This document shows positions 32,973-42,855 of a stretch of DNA of 64,000 nt, in pieces. The stretch lies in the NCBI GenBank assembly GCA_964019055.1, contig OZ025220.1, forward strand, positions 4,263,478 through 4,327,477. The letters run 5' to 3'. The notes beneath the pieces were generated by a model, which was given only the letters and a program-made list of their open reading frames with translations, did not search any database and was not told the DNA's origin. Numbering within the stretch: the first letter of the stretch is position 1; the number at the start of each line of letters is the position of its first letter. Both the position numbers and the translations under genes were made by a program. This DNA comes from Anthopleura xanthogrammica (Eukaryota > Cnidaria > Anthozoa > Actiniaria > Actiniidae).

Positions 32973-33159
32973 CATTTAGCATTTTACAAACATTCATTAT
33001 TTCGCAAAAAAGGTGATGACTATGTTTTAATTATAATAACTTTTATTGCACTAGAAATATTTTATTACAGAAATATAAAAGTCTTAATGCTCTAGACTGC
33101 CTTTGTAGGTTATAAAATATGATTTATCAGCAAAAAACAATAATATCAATAAAATACAA

Positions 33160-33562
33160 ACTTCGAAATTGGTATATCATCTCTCTTGGTGGTTAGTGGT
33201 ATACCAATGATCATCCTATTGTTTTCCAATATTGGTATATCATCTCTCTTGGTCAGTACTGGTATACCAATGATCATCCTATTGTTTTCCAATATTGGTA
33301 TATCATATCTCTTGGTGGTTAGTGGTATACCAATGATCATCCTATTGTTTTCCAATATTGGTATATCATCTCTCTTGGTGGTTAGTGGTATACCAATAAT
33401 AAGCCAATAATTGTCCATTGTTGGTAAATGATAAACTGATATATACCAATGATTTACCAATGAAAACAATAAATCTCCAAAGTTTTCTAATTTTACCAAT
33501 GATTTACCATATTTGGTATACCATTTAAGAGATATACCAATAATATACCAATGATATTCACG
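33160..33562. repeat. Right subterminal array of element B (about 63-bp units)
   Basis: Four copies of a 63-bp unit with GGTATATCAT and GTATACCAATGATCATCC blocks, then more diverged TTTACCAA/TTGGTA half-sites up to the right terminus. The half-sites match those of the left array although the unit differs. Long ORFs across it on both strands are artefacts of the repeat. Confidence 0.85.
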
Positions 33563-33588
33563 TTGGAAAATCGACATTTTTTCCTGTG
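33563..33588 (-). repeat. Right terminal inverted repeat of element B
   Basis: Ends in ATTTTTTCCTGTG, followed by the AAG target duplication. One mismatch to the left end. Confidence 0.92.
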
Positions 33589-33591
33589 AAG

Positions 33592-33929
33592 CTTTCTCTT
33601 TACAGCACGATAGAGTTGACTGTGAAACACATCTCTTCGGTCTTTAAGGGATACGTTGCTTGGAACAAAGTTCTTTTCATGGCGAATAAAAGGAAAGTAA
33701 TACTCCTCAACGTCAAAATCACGCCACCCGTCAAACTTGTCACTATACCCTACAAAATGAATTTTCAATCGCTTCTTTGCCTTATCAACTTCTTTGACTT
33801 CTATGTCATAAAGGGTCTTGTCTATTTTTTGCTTTCGAGGTTTTTTGAGGGTTTCTCTTCACTGTATTCGTCGAATTCATTCATGAATCGTTTTGGGGGA
33901 CGTGAGACTCTTTTCCTTAGGCCCGCCAT
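33592..33929 (-). pseudogene. Tudor/chromo-like gene of insert X, N-terminal half (split by element B)
   Basis: Start ATG at 33929 in a CAAGATGGCGG context (MAGLRKRVSRPPKRFMNEFD). A single missing A in the A6 run near 33840 shifts the frame; after it the protein reads KRLKIHFVGYSDKFDGWRDF, the GY/W-D pattern of Tudor-knot, MBT or chromo barrels that bind histone tails or DNA. The frame runs to the AAG where element B inserted and resumes at 21254. Likely nuclear, chromatin-associated; exact role unknown. Confidence 0.55.
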
Positions 33930-34026
33930 CTTGGATATGTTAATATATGCGCAAGCGCAGTAGTGAGCGTCTTATATACCAGTCACCAATATTAAATGTC
34001 CTCAAATGTATGCAATGATTTTGATA

Positions 34027-34960
34027 TGCCCATGTTTGGGTTTTGATTGAAAGTACAGTCCCATTTAATTCCCATTTTTGGGATTCAGTTTGTAATTTTT
34101 TTCAATTTATTCCCATGTTTGGGTTTTGATTTGAAGTACAGTCCCATTTAATTCCCATTTTTGGGATTCAGTTTGTAATTTTTTTTCAATTTATTCCCAT
34201 GCTTGGGTTTTGATTTGAAGTACAGTCCTATTTAATTCCCATTTTTGGGATTCAGTTTGTAATTTTTTTCAATTTATTCCCATGTTTGGGTTTTGATTTG
34301 AAGTACAGTCCCATTTAATTCCCATTTTTGGGATTCAGTTTGTAATTTTTTTTCAATTTATTCCCATATTTGGGTTTTGATAGAAAGTAAAGTCACATTT
34401 AATTCCCATTTTTGGGATTCAGTTTGTAATTTTTTTTCAATTTATTCCCATGTTTGGGTTTTGATTTGAAGTACAGTCCCATTTAATTCCCATTTTTGGG
34501 ATTCAGTTTGTAATTATTTTCAATTTATTCCCATATTTGGGTTTTGATTTGAAGTACAGTCCCATTTAATTCCCATTTTTGGGATTCAGTTTGTAATTTT
34601 TTTCAATTTATTCCCATATTTGGGTTTTGATAGAAAGTAAAGTCACATTTAATTCCCATTTTTGGGATTCAGTTTGTAATTTTTTTTCAATTTATTCCCA
34701 TGTTTGGGTTTTGATTTGAAGTACAGTCCCATTTAATTCCCATTTTTGGGATTCAGTTTGTAATTATTTTCAATTTATTCCCATATTTGGGTTTTGATTT
34801 GAAGTACAGTCCCATTTAATTCCCATTTTTGGGATTCAGTTTGTAATTTTTTTCAATTTATTCCCATATTTGGGTTTTGATTTGAAGTACAGTCCCATTT
34901 AATTCCCATTTTTGGGATTCAGTTTGTAATTTTTTTCAATTTAATCCCAAAATATTACCA
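34027..34960. repeat. Right subterminal array of element A, right half (83-bp units)
   Basis: About eleven copies of the 83-bp unit with CCCATTTTTGGGA and CCCATGTTTGGG palindromes, the same unit as at 18660-19321. Two neighbouring copies share the variant TAAAGTCACATT, and a block of about 250 bp is itself duplicated (about 34370-34610 and 34610-34850), so the array grows in multi-unit steps. Confidence 0.9.
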
Positions 34961-35134
34961 ATATTGGGATTTGATTGGTTTCACTTTCCTGATGTTGGGA
35001 AATTATTGTTATCAGGAAACCGAACAGAAGCCTTTCCAATAAATTCCCAATATTGTTTATTTGGTTTCCCAATTTTATCCCAATTTTTTCCCATTTTTGG
35101 GAAAAGTTCCCAAGAATTTTCCAAATCGTCTAAA

Positions 35135-35160
35135 TTGGGATTTTGAAATTTTTTCCTGTG
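35135..35160 (-). repeat. Right terminal inverted repeat of element A
   Basis: Exact reverse complement of 12330-12355, followed by the CTC duplication at 35161-35163. The 170 bp just inside are dense in CCCAA/TTGGG motifs. Confidence 0.95.
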
Positions 35161-35163
35161 CTC

Positions 35164-37713
35164 GTAACCCTGGAGTTTTTGGACAAAATATAAACACCAA
35201 CCAATCATTGCATGAACACAATAACAGATATTTAACAGGCCTTGTTTAAATGAGATTTAGATCTGATCAAAGTCCAGCACAGGCGTTAAAACTGTTTTGT
35301 GGGACGTGGGATCTAAAGTTTTACTTTATAAAAATAACTCCTATATCACAGACACCTCCACTGATATTACGGCTGAAAATATTCCTCTGGCCCTTCGGTA
35401 TCCGTTTATGAAATGTGGTGCGCGCCAGGTAGTAAAGACTGAAATGATTGTGTTTGTCAGTAATGGTGCAAGAAAATTTTTCTTGTTCCAACTGTAGTTT
35501 TAACTGCCCGTTTTTACACTGACTAGTTTGTGTTATTAGAATGATCGCCTAGTATAAAATCTATGCACCATGAACAAGCTTTGTGTATCTGTGAAATGTA
35601 TGTTGTCATATATCATACCAAGGGAGTTGGGAAGTAAGTTGTTTATAAAAATAAAAGCTCGACCCAATAGTAACCGTTGAAGGGACGTACTATAGCATTT
35701 GTATCTTAAACGATAATAAGACTGCAAGTACTTTGTATACTGAATGAATTAAGTAGTTGAACGCGAAAATGGAAGAGTGTTCCAGCGATTCTGATGAGGA
35801 ACCTTTCTCAGGCTTTGACATCAGAGATGTAAGAGAGTACTTTCCCATTGGTAAAGAGGCAGAATTGTTTAAATCAAAACCGAAGAAAAAGAGAACTGCT
35901 GAATAAGTGGAAGGTGAAATTGTAGAGATTGTATTTGACAAAAGCCTCCCGTCAGATGCTGTTGAAGGCTCTAAACAAGAAACTCGCAATTTTCAGTGGA
36001 AGAAGTAGAGGGGGAGATGGCTGAAGAAATATTTTCTTTTAAAGAACCGATCCTTACTGTAAGTGAAATGTCAACTGATAACTCTGACAGCGATAGAGAA
36101 AGCGATGTTAAGGAGAGATGTGTATTTTGTTTGTTGTTATTTGATCTTGCACATATGCATCTTAGTATTGGTCATGTGATTATTTCACCACAGAATTTGT
36201 GCATATATATAACAAGTAATTAGTAAATTATTAAAAAAATACTGGTCAGCGGTTTTAGTATAACAAATCGTAATTTACTTTATGTGATATGATGCTTTGG
36301 GAAAACCAATTTCTCCCTAGCCATATAATGCATTGCGACATTGCAGATACCTACCATACATTTTCCAGGTGTATACTCAGTTTCTCTTTGGCTTGATTTT
36401 TCATTTCTTTGCCTTGATGCCTATCCAACAGGACGTCCTTGTATTTTTTTTTACAATCAGTACACTTTGTAAAGCGTTTTCCTAGAAAGTAAATGGATTA
36501 TTGATTAGGATAAAATGCTGATAAGCTTATATTATGAGGCTTTAATAATTAAAGTAAGCTCGTATAAGCTCAGTTTAAGCTTAGTTTGCACATATGGCAT
36601 CATGGAATGAATTATTATTCAATATTACAAAGCATACCACATTCGAAGATTCTCTTGTTATATCAACCAATATCAGGTGGCTGTTTCACCATCTTCCAAC
36701 ATGATGGCTGTGTCTGATCTTTTATTATCCCACTCTCTTAGGAATATAATTGAAACCACCAATTTTGATATATGTCAGTCATATTAGAGAGTTTCCGTAT
36801 GAGAGGGAAGCAATGCAAAAAAATTCCTAACCATACCGTAACCTTACCGCATTGTGATTGGATGAATTACTGGAAGAAAATGGAAAACCATTTAAACATT
36901 ACAGCTAAATCATACCTTGTATGTGCTGTAAATAAGTCAGTGCTGTATGTTTCCTACTCAAAAGAAAACCGCTCTAGTACCTATACTCAATGTAATCTTA
37001 CCTTTGGTATTTTCATATTTTTGAAATCGTTCTGAAAGATGTTAGAAAACTCACAGGGAGCCCACAGCCACTGGTAGAATCAGTGATTAGAATAAAATCT
37101 ATCATGTGTAAAACCATGTGCTAGCTCCCGCACAAGCTTGGCGCCTGATTGGTTGCAGTTCAAGTCTGAATAAATTATCAGCTGCTAACGTTGCTATCGT
37201 AGAATATAATGGCAAGGGATGAAACTTCAAGAATTTTTCGTTCTATACAGGGCACATTCCAGTTATTTGGCGCGCGATCTACAGTAGCGAGAATGCATCT
37301 CATGGAATCGGAACAAACAAAACAATGTAACTGAGACATGCACGATTGTGTTACACACAGGAATCCCAAATCGTATGATCGAGAGTTACTATGATGTATA
37401 ATTGTTTTTCTGCGCCATGACTGTAAGCAATAACGTAGTCACCTGAAAAACTATAGAGCTGAGACCATCAAGGATTATCAGTATTTTGCATGGTTCAACT
37501 GCTTGATAACTATTGATGGACATGAGATCTTTTACCTGTTACAGTTACACTTCCTGTAAGCATCCTCGAGCTGCAATTTGTATCAAAAAGCTTCACTTGT
37601 TGGATATGTGAAATATTTCCCATGATCCACAACCATCACAGCTTCGTGGGTTTTTGGTGACTAGCTTTGTTGAAATAAGTATATATTTGAAGAACACGAC
37701 TGTAAAGTTGTTC
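35164..37713. other. Right flank of element A; one short ORF, otherwise no gene
   Basis: A short frame at 35769-35906 (MEECSSDSDEEPFSGFDIRD... ending KPKKKRTAE) has the acidic start plus basic cluster seen at the N-terminus of some transposases such as PiggyBac types, but nothing downstream supports this. No other supportable coding sequence. Confidence 0.35.
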
Positions 37714-38239
37714 TTAAAAGATCGATGTACGGGGCTTTGCGATGACCAGTGATGTTACTGATGTTACTGAAAGCATTTTGATACTTAATTGTTTCAACCC
37801 ATTAGAATTGTTAAGCTGACAAAGATTGTAGGTCTGGTATGTAATGGGATGTTGAAGCCCACAATGCTGGATAAATTGCTGACGCGTCGATTGATAGCCT
37901 TCTTCGTCCGTGGCTGCAGCGAATTGCTCTTCAGCATCAGTAGCAAAGGTATCCGTTGGTACGCCCTTCAGCTTCGAAGCTGTTCTACTGAAATACGATT
38001 GTATTTGCTGTGATGTCAGGAACTCAGCAATCGTGAACAGCCTGGTACCATTGCTGTCTTTGGCATACCTCATGTCGCCCGACACTGTTTCTGGGTCGAT
38101 CTTGTGGCCTGTTGCTTGTCCTATTAAAAACTTGTCGTTGAGATTTCTGTCGATCACTGAATCTAGATGACTTCTTCCATCTTTTCAAAACCCAGCCCAT
38201 TGGTAGACCTTCCACTGCCGCCGCTGAGATATAAAGCAT
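37714..38239 (-). pseudogene. Fragment of a multicopy cnidarian ORF family, frameshifted
   Basis: Block 38239 to about 38130 (GLPMGWVLKRWKKSSRFSDR) and block 38157-37714 (NDKFLIGQATGHKIDPETV, then FTIAEFLTSQQIQSYFSR and LQHPITYQTYNLCQL) belong together but lie in different frames. I remember this arrangement from repetitive cnidarian proteins of unknown function. Composition is polar and helical with no enzyme motif. The C-terminal end degenerates into a short SVTSVTS repeat. Confidence 0.4.
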
Positions 38240-38259
38240 CGAGCTGGAAATGTCTAGAA

Positions 38260-39588
38260 TACTATCAGTGACATAAAGTAATTTTTCTCGTTACATCTTG
38301 GCCTTATCAAGCAAGCTTTCTATCATTATGCTCAATGATTGTAACCGAATGATTACTATTCTTAGGACTTGTATTGGAAGTACTGTGAAATAAAATTAAG
38401 TACCATTGGAAGGGGGTTACAATTAAATAGCTATGAGTAAATGTAAGCATGAAATATGTGGCTATTCATTTTTTGGAGATTGACAATGAGGGGCTTGAAC
38501 TTGGTTCGATCTGTCCAAAAAAAATTTCACTAGACTGAAGTCATATGGCCAGTCGTGGTTAGATTTAGTCATAAATGATCAACCATATGATGTGTATATT
38601 TTTGAGACAAAATATACAGAGCAAATCCTCATGCAATACTGATCAAAATTGCTAGCACAAAGCATGAGGGAAATTTGGGTACTTATGTTTCTTCAACCCT
38701 TCTAAAAATTCCACTGACAGTATTTCCTTCGACATTTTTTAGGAAAATGAAAGTATTTGAACAGACGAAAATGACAGTATTTTTTTCTTCTCTGTAGTTC
38801 CTTTGAGTTCCCTGTTCCATTTTTGCAGTACTCAGTAATTCCCATTAGTCCTTTGTAAGCTTTGATGCATGTGGCCTTTTGACAGATGGTTGCATCACCA
38901 ACAACTTATAATATACTTTTTACTGCTACCCGGGTTGTTTTACAAAGGAATTAATGTAATCTAAATGAACCTGAAAGACAAATTGACAAGGATAGAAAGG
39001 AAATATATGAGGATGTGCTGGGGGCTAGGCCCCACCTTTAAATTAGAAATTATAAAAACAAATGTTAATACAGTACTCACCTTCACTTAGCAAACATGGA
39101 ATGTTGTTTTGTTGTAGGTAAAACTTGGGTCAGTAACCCTCACCTTACCATCCAACACAAACAGATCAATACCCATATCTTTAAGAAACTGTTCACTGTA
39201 ATAATCCTCTTTAACATCAATAAATGTGGGTGCTGCTGCCAGCAATATGTTTTCAAGTGTTGTGACCTTATTAAACGGCTCCTGGGTATATCAATTTTGA
39301 AGGCAGAATGTACAATAAAAACATCAGTAGCAAAAAGTAGCAAATCCAGGAGTTTTAGTCCATAAATGCACACTGTAAACAAACGCACCTGCTGCTGATC
39401 ACCAGATTCAACATATGTTCTTCTCTGGCCACCATTCATGTATTTTGGCCACTTTAATTGCATCTTTATCGAATGAAATTGAAATATTTTTTTTATATAT
39501 ATCACTATTATTTATCTCACTAACAATGAAACAAGTCTAACAGTAGACTTGACGATTTTGTTTTTTTAGATTTGTTTTTTGTTAATAA
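38260..39588. other. No supportable gene
   Basis: AT-rich sequence with one open minus-strand frame (39140-39505) of implausible composition. Nothing recognised. Confidence 0.4.
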
Positions 39589-42500
39589 TTAGTCTTGTGT
39601 GTAGTGCCTCACAGGGGCTGGAGATACACTGTTTGTGCAAATACCACTGTGACAAAGAGGGCATTGAACATCAGCATCTTTAGGGTATCTGTGTCCCTTT
39701 CTTGGATGCTTGCATTTCTTACAGCAAGGCTTTTTAGATGTAGGTACACTATGGATTATATGACTTTGCTGGGATGATGGTAGACCAGATGGGGGTGGTG
39801 TTGGTGGTGGTGGTAAAGAAGAAATACTATAGTTTATTGACTTGATTTTTTGTTCATTATTCTCTGAGTCATTGTCATTCATACCAGAATTGATTACATC
39901 TATGTCATATTCATCAAAGGTTTGTTTAATTTTGTCATCGTCCTCTGATTTCTTTGGGTGTAAGATTGCATTTTTTGCAGTTTGGGCTAACTCTTTTGCT
40001 TTATCTTTCAGGAACTGTTGGCACAAAGGACAAAGATGAGTGTGGCCGGCAAGGCACTTTAAATGAAAAGAATGCAAGCAGCCTTCAAGTATCATCCATT
40101 CTCCATCGCCAGATAATTTGCAGCTAGGTAGGTCACATCTTTTATTTTCATTGGGGACATTGGTAGTGCAGTGACCAAGAGGAAGTACTTTTGTTTTATG
40201 CATTTCTTCTCCGAATAATGTAGATAGCTGTACCCTTGCTTTCAGTCCTTTACCTTGAAATATAGTTTTACCCGTCTGTCTGGCTATTTTTATAAAAAAC
40301 ATCATTAAGTATTTGAGCACATTTTGTCTTTAATCTTGTCAGGTTATTTTGGGAAAAAGTTGTGTTCTTGGATGGCATAAAGTGTTTCTTGAAGTTTTAG
40401 CTGGGTGTGTTTAGCTTGGAAGGCAGATTTAGCTTTTTTTTATAAGTTGATCAACTGAATCACTGTCATTGGTTTTTGATCTAATTACACTGTGTGCATT
40501 TTCAACTGGGTACTCATCAAATATGACTAAATTTTCCCTCAGCATCTGGTATAGGCCTGGATGGTTTATTCCCCAGTGAGCAACCATGGCTAACCACACT
40601 AAAGGTGCCTTGTTGTAGTGCCGTTGCTGCAAACAGACAAACATTGTCCAGATTCTTATCATTGCATGAAAGTATGATACAAAGTCATTACATTTGAAAG
40701 TTACAGTGTAAATGGTGAGTATCAGAGGCAAGTAATTATCGAGCATATTTAATAATACTCTGTATTCAGTGTCTTTACATTTTCTAAATTTGTCCATTAC
40801 TGTGTCACGAATAAAGAGCCAGCCACCATACACAAGCTCTAAAATAAGGTTTATTCTCCGTGGTTTAGGACTCTTTGCAAGGGTACTCTTAGGAAACAGC
40901 TGTGTATAAATTTACCAAAAAATCCCCTAAAATCTTTGAATACAGTTTCTTGCCCATTAAGGGAAATATGAAGAGGCCTAATGGTTGGTATTATAGAGAG
41001 TACAGCAGGTTGTATTAGTGTGGCAGGGTTAGTGGGATTCTGTTTAGTTGGATGAGATGAGCCATGTACAGCATATGTATGGTCAGTGGAAGGATCTATA
41101 ACAGAGGAATGCTGGGGTGTAGTTGAGATTGGCTGGCAAAATTTCTGAAGAGTTTCATAAACAATTTGGCGACAGTAGAACTGTGCTGGCCAGTCCCCCG
41201 GTTGAGGCAAAAGAAAATGTTTCATATAGTCCATTAAGTTAAGTTAATTAAGTGTATTAAGAAGTATATCAAAAGCTGCATCAAAATCATTTTTGCTTTT
41301 TAAAGTTAGCTGCACAAAATCAACAAGGTTGACATCCTTCATCTGGCGCATGCTTTCCACAGGGTCGTTTTCACAGTATTGATGAGAAGAAAGTCTATGT
41401 CTCTCAAGCTCAGGATTAAAGAACGCTTTTTTAATCCAGGGTGGCATGGTGGAGGAATATGTTAGGCTCAGTTTATGCATTGAGACAGGACCAGATACTG
41501 TGTTAACGCAGGCTTCAATGTCTATGGCTTGACGGCAGTGATAATCAGTAGGTGTACAGGCAGGGAGGGCTTTTATAGTCTTGAAGAATTTAAGTATGAT
41601 CGTACACATTGGCTTAGACACTGACAGTCTTTCTGTCGTCGTAGGTCTGCGACGTGTGTGGATTGTCGTGTAATCATCGATAATCAGCACAAGCTGCCAC
41701 CGTTCCTTAATGGGCTGGTCGATCATCTCTGATATTTTCTTAGGGTTGCTGTCAGATAGACTATTTATCATCTCATTACAAAAGCGTCGGGAACAGAAAC
41801 CACCCATCTGTCGAATTGTATCCAGTCAATCCTGATTAAAGTTTGAGTGGTGAAGAAAGAGAGTACTGTCAGACTGCAGCCAGTTACAAACTTGACTTAG
41901 ACCATAGCACAAAGTGTAGAGTACAGATACGGTTCGTTTTTGATTAATGCCAATCCTGGTTTCTGACTGCCTGTCACTTGTCATGCAATCAAGAATGGCA
42001 TCGAATATTTTTGGAGCTCCAGCTGCGACGCAAAACTTTCGTAACTCTAGAGGATCGTAAATTGGCTCTTTCACATCAGCCTTGAATTCGTTAAACATGT
42101 GTTCTTTAACACGTTGAAGCTCTTCCTTAAGATCGCAACCTTAAAATAACAAGTTTTTTTTTAATAAACTGTAGTTCTTAATTTAGATCAAATAAATAAA
42201 GTTAGATCCTTACGTTGAGACAATTGTTTAATCTTTTCCTCGATTTTCTCCAATAGACCAGGGGGTAGTAGGGTACCATGGGGCCCGCATAGAACTTCTC
42301 CAAAGCAAGACTCCTCTGTTGTCCACAGTGTTCTTGTAACAGGGTGCGGTTCAACTGCTGTTTCATTGCTATACAACTGCTGCACGGGAATTTAATGTCT
42401 TTCCTGAACAAGGACCACCACCATCATTGCTGCTAGTACGCTGTGGTGTAAAGCTAGACGTTTTGCGCGTAGGCCTTCCACTGGATCGCAAAAACTTGTC

Positions 42501-42831
42501 AACAAGCTGGAACAAATTAAGGTTGAACCATACTAAGAACAATTTCACTTACAATTTCCTGATAATTATTGTTTCCTACTTACACGAAAATAAGTTTTTC
42601 CAGTTTTCTTGAAGTCTAAGAATCGGATACGGCATCGAGTTTGTTGATTTCACCGGTGGGCTCCAGCCCGAAACAAGCACTTATATCATCTAAAACCTTT
42701 CGAAAGTTCCTCACTCCAGACTTATTGGTATTAAGAAGTCTTTTGCAGACTCTACATCGATAATGGTCTTTAGTTTCCGAAGCAATAAACACTATCGTCA
42801 GTATCATCAAGGATTTAAATATTCGCGCCAT
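39589..42831 (-). pseudogene. RING-finger, transposase-like multicopy protein, multiply broken
   Basis: Starts MARIFKSL... at 42831 with a Cys pair (YRCRVCKRLL). Later blocks: 42098-41826 (CVAAGAPKIFDAILDCM), 41807-41244 (ERWQLVLIIDDYTTIHTRRR), 41234-40851 (FYCRQIVYETLQKFCQ, then IIPTIRPLHISLNGQETVF) and 40833-40429 (VYGGWLFIRDTVMDKFRKC, LDNYLPLILTIYTVTFKCND, FDEYPVENAHSVIRSKTND). The C-terminal block 40320-39589 has a RING-like zinc motif (CDLPSC ... CLHSFHLKCLAG ... CPLC) and a second Cys cluster (CCKKCKHPRKGH ... CPLCHSGIC). Damage: in-frame TGA near 41832, in-frame TAA near 41244, and frameshifts near 42400, 40860 and 40330. The IIDDYTTIH and DEYPVENAHS motifs are spaced as in DDE/RNase-H transposases, but I cannot place the family. 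Confidence 0.55.
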
Positions 42832-42855
42832 ATTTTCTCCCGCGATTACAAAGTC

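Larger units (their letters stand above)
21255..33588. mobile_element. Element B: inner EnSpm/CACTA-like transposon nested in insert X
   Basis: The ends are 26-bp inverted repeats with one mismatch (21255-21280 and 33563-33588), again starting CACAGGAAAAAAT. AAG flanks both sides (21252-21254 and 33589-33591). Contents: left array, minus-strand SAM-domain accessory gene (22038-25002), gypsy retroelement (about 25326-29342), plus-strand transposase (29343-32972) with a MITE inside, and right array. Without its own inserts B is about 7.5 kb. Same family as element A but a different subfamily: the outer 13 bp of the ends are identical while the inner motif and arrays differ. Confidence 0.9.
19322..34026. 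mobile_element. Insert X: sequence of unknown class splitting the right array of element A
   Basis: The left edge reads CATATCAAAATCA (19322-19334) and the right edge TGATTTTGATATG (34014-34026), a perfect 13-bp inverted pair. Directly outside both edges the 83-bp array of element A continues almost seamlessly. Without nested element B, X is about 2.4 kb. It carries a plus-strand coiled-coil gene and a convergent minus-strand Tudor/chromo-like gene. No target duplication can be fixed because the array is repetitive, and no transposase is recognised, so X may be non-autonomous or a captured gene pair. Confidence 0.55.
12330..35160. mobile_element. Element A: outer EnSpm/CACTA-like DNA transposon (about 8 kb without inserts)
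   Basis: The ends are perfect 26-bp inverted repeats (12330-12355 and 35135-35160) beginning CACAGGAAAAAAT. CTC occurs on both sides (12327-12329 and 35161-35163), the 3-bp duplication expected of EnSpm/CACTA transposons. Cargo in order: left 76-bp array, minus-strand accessory gene (13178-14435), plus-strand TNP2-like transposase (14729-18388), and a right 83-bp array in two pieces (18660-19321 and 34027-34960). Insert X with nested element B separates the two array halves. Subtracting it leaves about 8.1 kb, a normal autonomous size. The perfect ends and the duplication suggest a geologically recent insertion, though the transposase already has frameshifts. Confidence 0.9.

Noticed and set aside
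33146..33577. 144-codon minus-strand ORF with repeated IIGIPLTTKRDDIPILENNR blocks, and a plus-strand counterpart at 33186-33410
   Set aside because: It is the translation of the 63-bp right array of element B. Both strands are open because the unit length is a multiple of three and stop-poor; it is not a gene.
33160..35100. Regular spaced repeats that might suggest a CRISPR-like array
   Set aside because: Units are contiguous with no unique spacers, sit at the ends of DNA transposons in a eukaryotic context, and match the terminal motifs of elements A and B.
34964..35249. Overlapping short ORFs on both strands at the right end of element A
   Set aside because: They fall in CCCAA/TTGGG-rich subterminal DNA and run through the terminal repeat into flanking DNA; composition is repeat-like.
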